This document shows positions 29,765 through 41,794 of a DNA stretch of 60,000 nucleotides, in pieces. The stretch comes from Hydractinia symbiolongicarpus (lineage: Eukaryota > Cnidaria > Hydrozoa > Anthoathecata > Hydractiniidae): positions 3,722,001 to 3,782,000 of the forward strand of contig NC_079877.1 in assembly GCF_029227915.1 (NCBI RefSeq), given 5' to 3'. How positions within the stretch are numbered: position 1 is the first letter of the stretch; each line of letters begins with the position of its first letter. Under the pieces are notes generated by a model that saw only the letters and a program-made list of their open reading frames with translations, did not search any database and had not been told where the DNA came from. The position numbers and the translations under genes are program-made.

Positions 29765-32700
29765 TTATTGACACCCCTTAGCGGCTAAACGGTAATGACC
29801 TCTCGCGAGTGTTGTGATCTGGTCTGCTTGTACGATCCGCTTGTCGTCTGCCCTATTAAGTACCAGCTTGTTCACTTCCTGCGTATAGATTTGATGCCCC
29901 TTGTTTTTAATACGGACCCAGGTCTTGTATATGTCGACGCCATCCTCTAGACAGCGCTGGTAGTCTTCAAATGTGATAGACTTTGCCGTGACACACTTCT
30001 TCACACCTTTCGCTTTGGGATCGCCACCCCATTTCGTGATACTCTTGTAGACATACAGCTTCGCTCTCAGCGTGATGAACTCTGTCATGATTTTTCCGCT
30101 TAGCTCATCCTTCATCAAGCCCACGACCTTTTTGTTTTTGCCAATTGGGAGAGGTCTGTCATCATCTTTGCTATAGGCACTCGTATCGAAACGTGTCTTG
30201 ACATCATCAGCAATATCGCGGTAAATGTCCTCCGTTCTGATGTGGTACAGGAAAGATTCCGTGTCCATAAGCAGATCCGCAACTTGGTACCGTACTTGGG
30301 CTGCATATAGTCGTAGTGGAAGTTGTACATCACGATTTTCGAGTTGTCCAATATAGCTTGTCTAATATACACCGGTTTGTTCATCTTTACATCAGTCTTA
30401 CCCACTTCCACACCCATGATGTGACTGCTGAAGTAGTTGGAGTTGAAGTTCGGCTTCATGACTAGTTTCGTGTATGCGGCTTCGTTCGTGACTAGCTGGA
30501 TGTTATGGTGGTTTCTCAGGTTCTCCATAGCCTTGCCGAACACTGAGAGGTTCATAAGCTTATAAAAGTCCTTCTTGAACTCGTTTTTGACAGCGGTTCT
30601 AAGCCCTGTGGTGTGAACGCTGTAACTTTTTAGCTAAGGCTTCTGGTTAAACTGGATGACTCTGTACACCTTCTTGAGCTCGAGCCCATGCTTTAAAGCT
30701 TGATGAAGGGCTCTGATGTGCACCACGTACTTCCGCTTATGTTCAAAATTTGGTATTAGTTTCTCGACCCTGTGAACCACCCTGCGCTGGGGTAGAAAGG
30801 GTAACTCGTTGTGCTTGTCGTGTAGGCTCTCCGGATAATCAATGTCAACCTCCAAGATGTATCCATGCTTGTTGTCAGCGACGAGCTTCTCGATCTTCTT
30901 CTCCGTAAAGGCCTCAACGCTTGACAACCATGTGAACCCGTGCGTTGCCAGATTTTGACGCATGGCCCAGCCATACAAATTGTTGGCGTCGAGATACTGC
31001 AAATATGACGACTCAACCTCTGGATCGTATTGATCCCCATGTACCTGTTGCTGGATTTGGCATATCTGTGCACGGCTTGGGTTATGCCCCCACGGATACC
31101 TTTTTCAGAAGCATGTCGGGATCCGTAAGGAGCTCCAGCTTGATCTCCGTGTACTTCAACGCAGCTTTCCATACCAAGCCTGGTGCACTGTAGGAATGGG
31201 CAGGTTTGAGCTTGTAGTTCTCTAGACACACTCCCCGAAAGCTCTGGAAGATGTCGACTAGTAGCAGGACGTCTGTGACGATGTATATATCGTGGTAGTC
31301 ACTCATATTCACCTCAACACCCTTTGGAGCGATGAAATTCCAGACTTTTTTCGCGTGTTCATAGTCGTTGTCGCCGTTTCCCTTCATGTTCAACTTGCTA
31401 TAGAAAGCCTCCTTGGGAAGTAGCTCAGTCTCCTTGAATCTTCCCCAGCCATTCATGCACTCTTAGGGGTAGACGCCTTTTCGAAGCATTAGTCTGAAGA
31501 AATCATCCCCGGAGATGAATCTTGCCATGGCCGGTACATTTGCCTCTTCCTGTTCTATGTCTAGCTGCTTCGTGGTACTCCAGTCGCAAGCTTTGCACCA
31601 AACGCTTGCTACATACTAGGCGTCGATGCCCTGAAATTCCAGAAATGCATCTGCGCACTGCTGACATTTCATACCTGCAGGGTTTGTACCGATGAGGTTG
31701 CTTGCCAATTTCTCCAGGCTTGATGCCATGAAGCGACAGCTGTTTATGAACCTATCTCGATCTTCTTATACGTTTCACCATCACCGTACCCCATGCCTCC
31801 AAGAGGTACATTGATTTTTACGTTGAAGGAGATGTACTTCTCTCCTAGTTCTCGGATGAACAAGTGCGCGTTGTACCCTGAAAGATTGTGGAAGATAACG
31901 GACACATGACTTGGTATCTTGTACTTCAAGTTGCAGGGATTGTGTGCAGCTCTTCTGTATACCCCTGTGTAGTGGCAGTGGTCCCTGACTTTGCGGCTGT
32001 CATCATCGAAGGGTTTCATGCAGATATGACATGTTAGGGGCAACAGTCATGCTGTGAAAAGGTAGCTTCTTCGTCTTGGTCTCCCTCTTATCTTCAGTCA
32101 TGGGAGCGAGTAGGGATTCGAAGTCTCCATAGATGACGAAGGGTACCTTGAACTGCTGTTGAACATCCTTGTAGTAGAGCCACTTTTCCTTTTCGTTGTC
32201 TTTGCAATAGGTATAGTGCTTGTCTCTCGACTCAACCGTTGGAAAGGCTTGCAAGCAGTTCAGGCAGAAGTGCATTTTTGCCGTGTTCTTCGATGTCTCA
32301 CTACCCAGTAGCCATGAAAGTTTTTTGACGGCTATATAGTGGGTCTTCTTTTCATCCGTGAAGAGTAGTAGATTAACCTGTTTCTCGCGTTCGTTGTGTG
32401 TCGAGCGACGCAGGATATTGAATGTCTTCCCTGCCACATCACCGCGATGTCAGGGTTGTTCTTTTCAAACTTGGAGATGTTCTTGATGCTTGTGGGAAAC
32501 TCGATGTCCTGTCAGTTGTACTGCTCTGCATATGGTCTCAGCTTGCTGATTCTCTGTGGATCTCTCGCTATCTCCTCATGATGCAGAGCAGCTATGATAC
32601 TCCACTTGAAACATTCCCCATCCTTATTCGCGGGGTTAATGATGGCTTTTTTCGTGGCTATCCACTTGAATGCTTCGATATATGAGGAGCCCCTCGTCAG

Positions 32701-33590
32701 CTTGAGCTTGTGAAAGTCTACGTCGAGATGTATGATTCGACCAATGCCCAAGCCGCTTTTGGGCAACGCCGGGTTCTCCACATGCGTCCTGACTTGGGCA
32801 AACATCATATCCAACCCCTCTTCCAATACGCTACCTTGGAGGACCGGTGTCATATTGCTATGAAAGACCTTATTGATTTCGATAAACTCGATGGTGCCCT
32901 CCACTGGCTTCTTCCATAGAATTCAGAGGGAACACTGCACCTTAGCAGACCCCATGTCTTTAACCTGCTTCTCAACCAAGGTTTTCACGTGTGATTGCAC
33001 CATCCCCAAGTATCCATCAACATCCGTACCATCTATGCCAGGAATGCGGAAGCTCCTGAAAGTCCCATGGTGAGCATGCTTATGTTCCTGGGGCGGGAAG
33101 TCTTGCTCCGGTTGCTGCTCATCTTCAACATGATCCTCCCTTGCCTCTTTTTCAACTTCACCCATCAGGGTCTTCCTTGCCCCATCATAAAGAGCAAGTA
33201 TGCGATTTTTTGCTGATGCATATATACTTTGCACCGGCTTTCTAAAACCCTCTGGTATATAGTCCATTAGCAAGTCAGACCACTCTCGCAGTTTACTCTT
33301 TACTACCGGACGACTCCTCGCCATCTCTTGACGCATGAAAGCATTCATGTCGTCAATTGCGGGGAGCTGGGGTCAATTTTAATCTTAATAAGCCGGGTTT
33401 TTGCCATCTCTTGACTCTCGAATATATCCAAGGAATCTGGTGTAAATGCCTGTGGCCTTGGTTCTGGAGCAAGAGCAGGCCGTGGAGGTGCCTCCACCAA
33501 AGCAATAAGGTCGGTTTTACGCAGCTTGGAATAGCGGGTAAGTCCACGGGTTTTCGCTATAGCGTGTAACTGTTTCAAGTGTACTCATTC
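29765..33590 (-). pseudogene. Protein-primed type B DNA polymerase, decayed
   Basis: Replicates the element from protein-primed ends. In order on the minus strand: SAP-like head (KQLHAIAKTRGLTRYSKLRK, near 33540), a Polinton-specific N-terminal region (REWSDLLMDYIPEG, FRSFRIPGIDGTDVDGYLG, FHSNMTPVLQGS), Cys/His fingers, ExoI (YGDFESLL, near 32120), a zinc/HNH-like cluster (CHICMKPF ... CHYTG ... HNPCNL, near 31950-32030), ExoII (HNLSGYNAH), ExoIII (YHDIYIVTDVLLLVD), motif A (DANNLYGW, near 30990), motif B (SVFGKAMEN, near 30535) and motif C (near 30270). There are about ten stops or shifts, a deletion near 32040 relative to Polinton 2, a shift just after the start, and motif C reads MDTES with the second Asp changed to Glu. 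Confidence 0.9.
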
Positions 33591-33641
33591 ATTTATTACA
33601 GATTTTTCTGATTTCAATCAACAAAATTTCTAGCGCGGTCG

Positions 33642-33832
33642 TTTCCCCCTACTCAATCGCGCATGCTCGAAACTTTGTTGATGTCGGCATTATTCCCGCT
33701 AGTCGCTATTGCGCATGCTCGAGAATGTTGGTATTCCAGGAATTGTCGGATTCGGGAAATTCGGAGAATTGGGGATTGTTGTTGTTGTTGTTGTTGTTGT
33801 TTACGTTGTTCTTGTCGTCTGTCGACTGCGCT
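33642..33832 (-). repeat. Polinton 1 right terminal inverted repeat
   Basis: 191 bp ending exactly ...GTCGACTGCGCT (5'-AGCGCAGTCGAC on the other strand, as in Polinton 2). Contains a (GTT)n microsatellite at 33777-33801 that the left repeat lacks, so the two repeats have diverged after insertion. Confidence 0.85.
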
Positions 33833-35108
33833 AAAACATACATTTTCCTATCTCTAGCAGTGCAAAAATCCACTTAAGCAGGAAAAAACGGAAAAGAGAA
33901 ACTTCACTGGAATTTAAATGACGTCAGCAAGGACCCGTTTATACACACAAAAAAATTTAAATGCTTTGCTGACGTAAGCAAAGACCCATCAAAGTTCTTA
34001 AATGTTTTTTTAGAAATTTGATTCACAGTTACGTCCTATAGAACTCAAAACACTGATCAAAAAAAATGTATGAGATCATGTCCTTTTAAAAAACGGTTGA
34101 AGAGATATTGAGGTTTAAATGTTTTTTGATGTTTTTTGATGACGTCATCAGTCCGTTTATTCCAAAACGGATTTGGAAACCCAAGTTTAGAAAACTTTTC
34201 AATTTATGCTTAGGGTTACTCACGTCACCACCCCGTTTCCAAGTTATATGACCTCAAAGTTTTAAAACCAGATCTTGCTAACATGATGGCATCATGTCAC
34301 CAACTCTTCACAGCTCTTCACAAGACCATAAAGACTACCTTATTTCATGAAATTAACGAGTCGTTAAGTAGAGGTAGCTATGAGTCCATTCATTGCAGCT
34401 ACTGATTGGATTTTTATTGCATGCACCTTTTTGCGTCCATTATGTAATATTCGCTAATTTCTCTCATGTTCAAAAACTCTTCTAACAGTTCCATCTATTA
34501 ACCCAATGAAGAAACTGTAGCATGATTACATTATGCTTCCAAATGCTGTAAAGGATAAGAAAAACCTTTTAGCAAATTACGCAATGTTGCAATTACACGA
34601 AACCCTGAAACCATTCACACATTTCATCTGGAATCAACAGTTTTTTGGGCTGAGCTTGTGTATATCATTTCTGATAAATCGGGATGTAACTTTGCATTCA
34701 TCGTCTAAAAGTAAACCAATTTTAAAACTTGAGAAACTCCCAGTAAGGTATATCTAGGTTTTTCGATCTGTTTAATCATATAGAAGTAAAGACTCTTTAT
34801 TGATAGGACTATAAACCTCCAAAATAGCAAATTATTTTTACGAAAACTAGACATTTTCCACCTTCGCTTTCAGCGCCACTGAATCAGCGCGTGTCAATGC
34901 TATCATTGAAAATAACCATTCACCCAACCGTAACGGGAACTACGACCGCTGTTACTACGTGGCCGTTGCTGCAGCTGTTGGAACTCGCCAATATCTGTAC
35001 CTACGAGTTTTGATTTTTCTAATGATAAAAATGAGCCATTAGCGAGATGTGGTGACAATTACCAAAGAACATTAAAAAAGAAAACAACTTTTTAAATAGA
35101 GCTTTTTT
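33833..35108. other. No gene; related TGACGTCAGCAAGGACCC motifs
   Basis: Around 33910-34000 two copies of a GCTGACGT..GCAA(G)GACCC motif with AAATTTAAATG occur in tandem, probably an old repeat. An open frame at 34533-34757 has no motif. Slightly GC-richer DNA at 34860-35000. Confidence 0.4.
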
Positions 35109-35180
35109 TATAAAAAGCGGAGCAAGGCGATAGAGATCTATTTGACCATCTGCTTCGATGGAAAAAAATATTGCTGAGGT
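35109..35180 (+). promoter_or_regulatory. Candidate TATA promoter, start codon and splice donor
   Basis: TATAAAAAG (35109) is followed about 48 bp later by TTCGATGGAAAAAAATATTG and GCTGAG|GTAAGT, a perfect 5' splice donor consensus after a 7-codon open start (MEKNIAE). Together they look like the start of a host gene; no convincing second exon was found. Confidence 0.3.
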
Positions 35181-35967
35181 AAGTTCTCAATTTTCTTGTG
35201 TTTTTATTTTAAATAACATACATCATCCTTTAGAAAATTTATTTATCTTTTGTAACAAATATTTTCAAAAAATGATATTGTCGTGATATTTAAAATATCT
35301 AAGATATACTGTATGTCAAAAGAAGATTACCGTACCTTGAACAGAGAATAGAAACGTTTGATAATGTGTTTCATGCGGTATTGTGAGTTACCTTGGAGTT
35401 TTCATAATAGGAACTTCATGAAACGTGGAGATTCACATCACCACGAGCCTAAACATTGTAAATATTAGTACCAGGGTATTAACGCTTATTTTGACGTTGT
35501 CTAACATTTATACACTTTACCAAACATTTTTCTTGTTGTACGAAAGCAATAATAAGCAACGATAAGTAGAGCGTCCTTCTTGTTTCTAAAGCAAATTTAA
35601 AAAATATAAGGTTTTAACCCGTTACACATAGTTTTTCATCGTGGAAAAATCTATCTTGGTTGCTTCAGAAGTGCCAGTGAGATTTTTTTTTGTAGTACTA
35701 TGATTTGATGTTTCTTCTCAATTGGTTTTTAGTTCTTTACTATAAAATGTTAAAATGTAAGTGAAACGTTTTTCCCCACTTTAGTACCTAAAATACTTGT
35801 TTCTTTTGCAGCAGCAACTTTTTCTTGAATATTGCCAACTTTTGTTTACTTCCACTACATCTACTTCTTTGAGTGGAAGTAAAAAAAGATTAGATTTATT
35901 AATAGAATTGTCTTTACTTTCACGCCTTTCGTAGCTTAAATGGGAGCTTTAAATGCACCAGGACCCT
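35181..35967. other. No gene recognised
   Basis: AT-rich, possible intron of the candidate gene above; nothing else supported. Confidence 0.35.
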
Positions 35968-36470
35968 TTATAAAAGTACCATTATGAACTCAAGTTACGT
36001 GGGTACAGACATGTCAGAATTTATACTTGAAAATTGGTCGATACTTAGTCGTTAAGCATTGGTTAAAGCCATTTTAAATAAATACATTTCAAATAAGTGT
36101 ATATCGCTTCATAATATGATGTCCAGGCAAGCAATCAACAGTTCATCTTTTTTCATTTTCGCAGCCGTAATATGATCACCAATGACAATAAAACATTTTA
36201 TGTGGTTTTATTACAAAGGTACCATTAGGAAATCAAGTTACATGTCAGGTTTTATACGGAAAATGAATATGTACTATGTACTATCAAGCTTTTCTTAAAA
36301 GAGCTGGAATAGTGCGTCACTTTTTCATCTATTAATCGTTAATGATGTTAAATAAAACATCGCGTCATAATATGATGACCAAGAAAGCAATTAACAGTTT
36401 ATCTTCTTTCATTTTCGCAGCCGTAATATGATCACCAATGTCAATAAAACAGTTTATGTGGTTGTTTTAT
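35968..36470 (+). repeat. Two-copy ~250-bp tandem duplication
   Basis: GTACCATTA..AA.TCAAGTTAC..ATGTCAG.. and, further on, TTCATTTTCGCAGCCGTAATATGATCACCAATG.CAATAAAAC..TTTATGTGG occur twice, about 235-260 bp apart (first pair member 35968-36212, second 36214-36470). Each copy ends in a polypyrimidine-CAG (acceptor-like) followed by AATAAA and a GT-rich stretch. Confidence 0.7.
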
Positions 36471-37259
36471 TATGTGATTATGTCGTTGTATGACAAGAAT
36501 TAGTTTTGCTTGTGATATCAATCCAAGTTGGAATTGGAAAAGGTAGGTTTTGTATGTAATTTGCATTTGCTTTTATTTTTTGGATATAACATCATCTTGA
36601 AAGAAATCATTATATATCATGTTCTTTATTTAGTTACTAATTTTTAGAATCTTAGAAAGTAAATATAATGTAATTTATACATACTTTTCACCTTCTCGTA
36701 AACTATCCCGTTTATTCCGTTGTCTGTTTGTTTGTCGACATCAGAAGATTGGAAAAACGGGTGTATTTCCTCACTAAGCACAGTCCGTAGCATGGCAATT
36801 TTTGTATGCCAACACTCGTAAAACTCTCAAAGTAAGATTTGCAGTTTCTGTCGGCTTTCATTGATTTAGTACCAGAATTTCGCGTTGCAGTGAATGAAAT
36901 AATGGGAAGGCTGTAATATATTCTTTATTTAAGACATGCCTGAATCGTTCTCGGGTGTCTTTAATGTTGTCCAAAAAGGACAGTTGCCGAAATAGCGACC
37001 CACAAAAATAAGATCGAAAGAAACTACAGGGGAGACTTTTATATGAAACAATTAAGAATCAAAGTTTTTTGGATTCTTTTGTCAAGATTTTTATCGCTCC
37101 GGCAAAATAATTTTTAATGCTGTGATGAACGTCGACAAACTGTTTTACATTACACCTTTACCAGCAGTAAAAAGTAACCAGCTGACTGGCTATTCCATTC
37201 ATTGTGGTGTTATAAAATGTTACTTAAATAGAAAAGAAACCCAAGACAACACAAAGTTT
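36471..37259. other. No gene recognised
   Basis: Only short frames, such as 37122-37340, which runs into the Penelope-like copy and is not coding. Confidence 0.4.
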
Positions 37260-38023
37260 TTGAAGATATTATTTCGGTTTGTCTGTTCAGTATTCATGTT
37301 ACTGTGGAAAGTTTATCATTTCTTAAATATGATAGTTTAGTAGGCGACGTTTCGGGAGATCCTTCTCCCATCATCGGGTAAAGTAAAATGATGAACATGT
37401 ATTAATATAATTGCAGAGGATCGAAATTCATAAAAATTAACCAATCAGAAACGAGTTGATAATTACAGTTAATTACGGTAATTAACATTTTCGGACCTAG
37501 ATGTAGGTAACTACTTCTTCTCTAGGGCTGGTAACCAAATCTCAGGAAGTTGATACGAGATGTGTTTGTTACGTTCTACACTGTTGATGGTTTCTTTTAT
37601 CTTCCCAGCCGTTGTTCTGGATTCTCTATCAATTATTTTCGTCTTATCCCAATTAAACTGATGACTTCTGCTCCAGCTGTGGTCCGCAATTTCGTTATTC
37701 TTCACATCTCCGTTTCTCACTGCGCGCATATGTTCTTGTATTCGTTGCTTAAACTTTCTTTTTGTTTCGCCTATGTACACTGCATCACAATCTTTACACG
37801 GGATTTCGTAAACAACATCGCATTGTTCTTCCAGGTTTATTTTGTCTTTTGGTTTATACAAAGTGCTTCTTAGGGTGTCTTTAGAGTTAAGAATGCATTT
37901 GATCTTGTGTTGCCTTAAAACTCGACGAAGGACTTCGGCAACCTCGGCGAGATTCCTCTTGACTGTCACATATTTCTTTCTTTTAAGAGGGTCACAAGTC
38001 AACACTTTGGTGATCGCAGCCAA
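37260..38023 (-). mobile_element. Penelope-like element, 5'-truncated copy
   Basis: The 3' end of the same Penelope-like family as at 41795-46533, with the shared 3' untranslated region (37260-37500) and the C-terminal GIY-YIG part of the ORF (37511 to about 37930: VYEIPCKDC, AVYIGETKRKFKQR, DHSWSRSH). The open frame continues upstream to 38023 with unrelated text (MAAITKVLTCDPLKRKK), so the element begins near 37930. Compared with the 42-46 kb copies it has more substitutions and lacks three residues (NSI) near the C-terminus, so it is an older insertion. Confidence 0.85.
37336..37387 (-). ncRNA. Hammerhead-ribozyme-like fold, diverged copy
   Basis: Same core as in the 46445-46496 copy: CCGATGAT, stem GGGAG/CTCCC with loop AAGGAT, GAAACGTC. 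A C-to-A style change in the short inner stem I pair weakens it. Confidence 0.35.
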
Positions 38024-38475
38024 AGTTGACTGATTTTACGACAGAAAACAAAGGAATTGAGAGCAATAAAATCAGCAAATTTCCACAATTTATATTGTGA
38101 CTATTGTAAAAACCATTGTATTTCGGCAAAGCACATCAAGGGGCTCAAAGCCTCAGCGCACACTTCTGAGTGGAGATAAAATTAAAAACTCAGATCCTGA
38201 ACGTAAAGGAACCTCATTAAACGCTTATAATAAAATTGTGCGTTGCTTTTAAACCAAATATTAAGTTTAGATACACAGGATTTTTGCATTGGCAAATTCT
38301 ACTTGGCACGTGCCGAAGTGAGGGAATTCTAAAGCCGCCCCTGCATTCTGTATTTTTACAAAAATATTCTGACAAACTGCTTGATGAATGTTTACATTTT
38401 TCTTTACGTTTCTTTTGTTTTATATCTAATAAATATTATATGAACTTTTTGTCTGAGCAACTCTTTTAGTAGATA
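38024..38475. other. No gene recognised
   Basis: A short Cys/His-rich open stretch near 38085-38165 (YCDYCKNHCISAKHIKGL) resembles a zinc-finger scrap but is too short to assign. Otherwise nothing. Confidence 0.3.
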
Positions 38476-41046
38476 CTAGCTGTTTCCCGTGGAAGAATCC
38501 ACTGTATTCCATTTAATTTATGTAGCAGATATATGTCCATCAAAAAACAAACAATACAGCAGTGCGCATCTTACATCTGCATTATTATATAAATGACCAA
38601 AAAAATTAAAGGTTTTCAACAACTGCAGTATTTATGTGACATTTAAAATCTAAATCTACTAAAATTACTTGCTCTGACCATCTGACAAATGCGAAAATTA
38701 TTCGGAAAGAAGTTTCCAAAAGCATTTCAACATACATCTCACCCATAAAATTTAAATCACTTAAAACGCCACATATATACAAAAAAGCTGATCAATGTGA
38801 AACACAAATCTCTCTCATTGTATATGTTAAAATCAGTTAGTTTATTGCAAACCCTGCCAAAGGTTGACACACAATGTGAAAAATAAACAATAAATTGTGC
38901 CTCTGACAGAATTTTTTATCTAAGGTGTAAAAAAAGGGATTTGCAAGGACAAATTATAATGCAATAAAACATTATTTGATATATTGCATACAGTCCCTCC
39001 TCACCAAACTTTAGACAAAATGCCAACAAAATAACGGTGTTTAAACCTAAAATTAATAAAGTCCTTTTAGCAATTTGCATGCTGTTTTACCATCAATAAA
39101 GTAAACAAAATTTCAAATCTCACATAGTATTCTGTCACAAATTTTCATAAAATATATATATAAGTCATAATGAGTCATGTTAAACAACAGCAATCAATCT
39201 GTATATAAGTTCAGTTTATGTCAATTTTTGCACCAATTTTGCAACACAAAATACAAATTCTAAATAATACTAAAATCTCTTATTTTGGTCCTTCGCATAC
39301 CGACGGTCTCCCACAAAAGTTTAATCAAAATGTAAAAAATGAGAGGTAACGACAAAATCAAAGTTTGCAAAATTTAACTATTTCAGTACATATATCTGCT
39401 GCATATGCCCTCTAAAACAATATTTTAATCCAAAATGCCAAAGAAAAACAGTTTGCAACAAAAATCAGTTATTTCGATAATATTGCATACACTCTTTCCT
39501 CACAAAAGCTTCACAAACTGTAAAAAAAAGAATGGTTGTAGGGAGTGCTTCTGATTCAACAAAAAAAGTTTTTTTGACATATTGCATCTAGCCCTTACCC
39601 ATTAAATCTTACACAAAATTTCCAAAACTATATACGATTTAGAACACATCAAATTTAAATCAAGAAGGATCAGTCATTTCGATATATTGCACGGAGTCGG
39701 CCCAGGTAAAAATTTATACAAAATATAGAAAAACAAAGCTTGCAAGGTGTAAAATTGAATTCTTCTTCTGTGTATATATATATGGTCCTTCCTCGCAAAA
39801 TTAACATAAAATGTCAAAAAGGTTCAGATATAACATCTAACACAACAAAAATCAGTTCTATCAGTATATGTCATGCCATTGTCTTCCACCAAATGTTCCC
39901 CTTAAAGTTTCACAGACACAGCCTGTAAATTAAAAACAACTAAGATCAGGTATTTTGGTCTATTTCATACCATTCTGTTCCAAATAACTTATAAAATGTA
40001 AAAATTGAGTGGTAAAACAGAAATGTCAAAAAGAAGAAAAAAATAGCTTACAAAGAGTATAAAATTGAAATCAACAAAGTAGCTCCTTTGGTGTATTAAA
40101 TATAAGCCATACGCACAAAAGTTTACACTAATTGTAAGAAAATGGTTGTGTTTAGTAATTCTAAATTAAGAAAAGTCAGTTCTTTTAGCATGCTGATTAA
40201 GGTTTTTGCCCACAATTTGAAACAAATTAAATTTACATTTTAAAAATAAGTAATTTCTGAACTTTTTTTTCAGAATATTTGGAGGAAAAGAACTTCGCAA
40301 ACCAAAAAAAACCCAGGAAAATGTTTAAAATTTTCAGGGTTAATAACGTTTGATGTGTTTTGTGGGAATATATATACTGGGAATCTTTAGTTTAAAGCTA
40401 GCATTAGCTAGCTACAGCAGCTAATAGCTAGTCACTTAAATATAAACTGGAGACTTAGCTAGGTATAAAGAACATGGCTACATATATATATATATATTCC
40501 TAGCTAGCTAGCTAGTTGTTGGTGGTGGTTGGCTTTTTATGATGCTAGCTATAAAACATGTCTGGCAACAATAATATAATCAAAACTGAAAATAAAACAT
40601 GAAAAAACCTTACAGAACCTTGCTATGATTAATTTATAAAACCATGCTCTTCTTCAAATGTTTTTTTAAAGATTTATTTTGAATGAAAGAGTAGAGAATA
40701 CTCAAAAAGAACAGTCATCTTTTTCGTAAACACAATTTCCGTTTTATGCTAGGAACTTCATTTAACAGTCCGTATGCTTTGTGAATATCTAATACCGTTT
40801 CATATGTAGCGATACCTATATATATATGCTAACATAGAGTTTTTTGGCATAAGGGTATATATATTTATATCGTTATTAGCAGCGGGTTATATATTTACAC
40901 CTTATGTGCGATTTCTATGAAGTACATCCCTAATCTTTTTAGTTAAATTTTAGCGTACAGCCACGTCATAAGAAAGTGACCCGTGATTTCCGTGTCGTGG
41001 ACTCACAGTTTTACTCACGCAAGGGAATTAATATATAAGAAGAAGA
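38476..41046 (-). mobile_element. Non-autonomous Helitron, copy 2 (inverted)
   Basis: Near-identical reverse complement of 8074-10645, including the 3' hairpin plus CTAG (38476-38479 on this strand), the internal minisatellite (about 38700-40270), the (TA)n tract (40483-40500) and the TC 5' end at 41045-41046. Flanking bases differ from copy 1 and there is no target duplication, as expected for Helitrons. The high similarity implies recent movement. Confidence 0.75.
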
Positions 41047-41059
41047 TGATAAATTCGGG

Positions 41060-41514
41060 TTCGCGTATGTCGGTTAATGTCTTTTATACGTCTTGTTTGC
41101 ATGTAGTCGGTTAACGCACATGGGAAGAGTGGAGATGAACGAATAGGAAATATGACTGCGTCTGGAACCAAGATAGATGTGCATATTTTACATGGCTAGC
41201 CTCACAAATATCGAGGGATATACCCTGTCTATTATTTCCAGGAGGGGCCATGGCGTAGATGGAGAGTCCTAGAGTATTTAATGCTCATTTTGAGCTACGC
41301 AGACCCAATTAGAGCCCGCGCTCTACTAGACAACTCCCGGCAACATCCAACGGCCCACACAGTGTGCCATCTTCCCAATTTCCCTCACATAGCTTGGGTT
41401 AACCCGGGGCTATGGTAACATTCACTCGCCCATGTTGAATCGCCGTCAAGAGGAATCGAACCCCGGTCTCCCGCACAGAGTACGAGAGCTATAACCACTA
41501 ATCTACGGCGCCAC
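41060..41514 (-). mobile_element. tRNA-derived SINE
   Basis: On the minus strand the head (from 41514 down) is tRNA-like, with an A box TAGATTAGTGG (41496-41506) and a B box GGGTTCGATTCC (41452-41463), the internal RNA polymerase III promoter. The tRNA fold is imperfect beyond the acceptor (CGCCGT/ACGGCG). A GC-rich body follows with ACTCTCCATCTACGCCATGG near 41245-41275, which may be one of the conserved SINE core domains; I cannot name it with certainty. SINEs depend on a partner LINE for copying. The 3' edge is unclear. Confidence 0.6.
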
Positions 41515-41782
41515 AAACCAAAATTATACCTTGGAGAATTTTAAGCAAAATAGAAACAGGAATACTATAGAAACACTTTAAAAAATCTTACCCCTTTTTG
41601 TTCACTCACACCTTTAGGTTGGTGAGTGTTTCAAAGGCAACTTCGGGAACGAAAAGTTTTTAGATGGCGCGCCGTTTTTACATTTTTGCGCAATGCGCGC
41701 TTTTATCGCGCCCACAGGTCCAGACCTCCGCACATGTTGGATCTGCCAAAAGTTTGGCTGGTAAGCTCTGCCATTTTAAAAC

Positions 41783-41794
41783 TCATTTCACGTT
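41783..41794 (+). repeat. Target site duplication, left
   Basis: TCATTTCACGTT, identical to 46534-46545, immediately outside the inverted Penelope-like pair. Confidence 0.75.

Larger units (their letters stand above)
21188..33832 (-). mobile_element. Polinton/Maverick element 1 (complete, decayed)
   Basis: A 12.6-kb self-synthesising DNA transposon related to adintoviruses. It has terminal inverted repeats, a protein-primed type B DNA polymerase next to the right repeat, an A32/FtsK-type packaging ATPase, an rve integrase and a double-jelly-roll capsid protein, which together define the group. Its base composition is visibly less AT-rich than the flanks. The right end is exactly ...GTCGACTGCGCT, so the element starts 5'-AG as Polintons do; the left end is more eroded. 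No 6-bp target duplication can be read (left flank GCGTTCA, right flank AAAACAT). Most core genes have several stops or frameshifts, so it cannot move by itself. Confidence 0.9.

Noticed and set aside
30756-31229. 157-codon minus frame overlapping PolB
   Set aside because: Arg/Ser-rich shadow in another frame of the polymerase; it only partly follows the true frame after a frameshift.
41430-41514. tRNA gene on the minus strand
   Set aside because: A and B boxes are good but the cloverleaf is incomplete and a SINE body follows; a tRNA-derived SINE explains it better.
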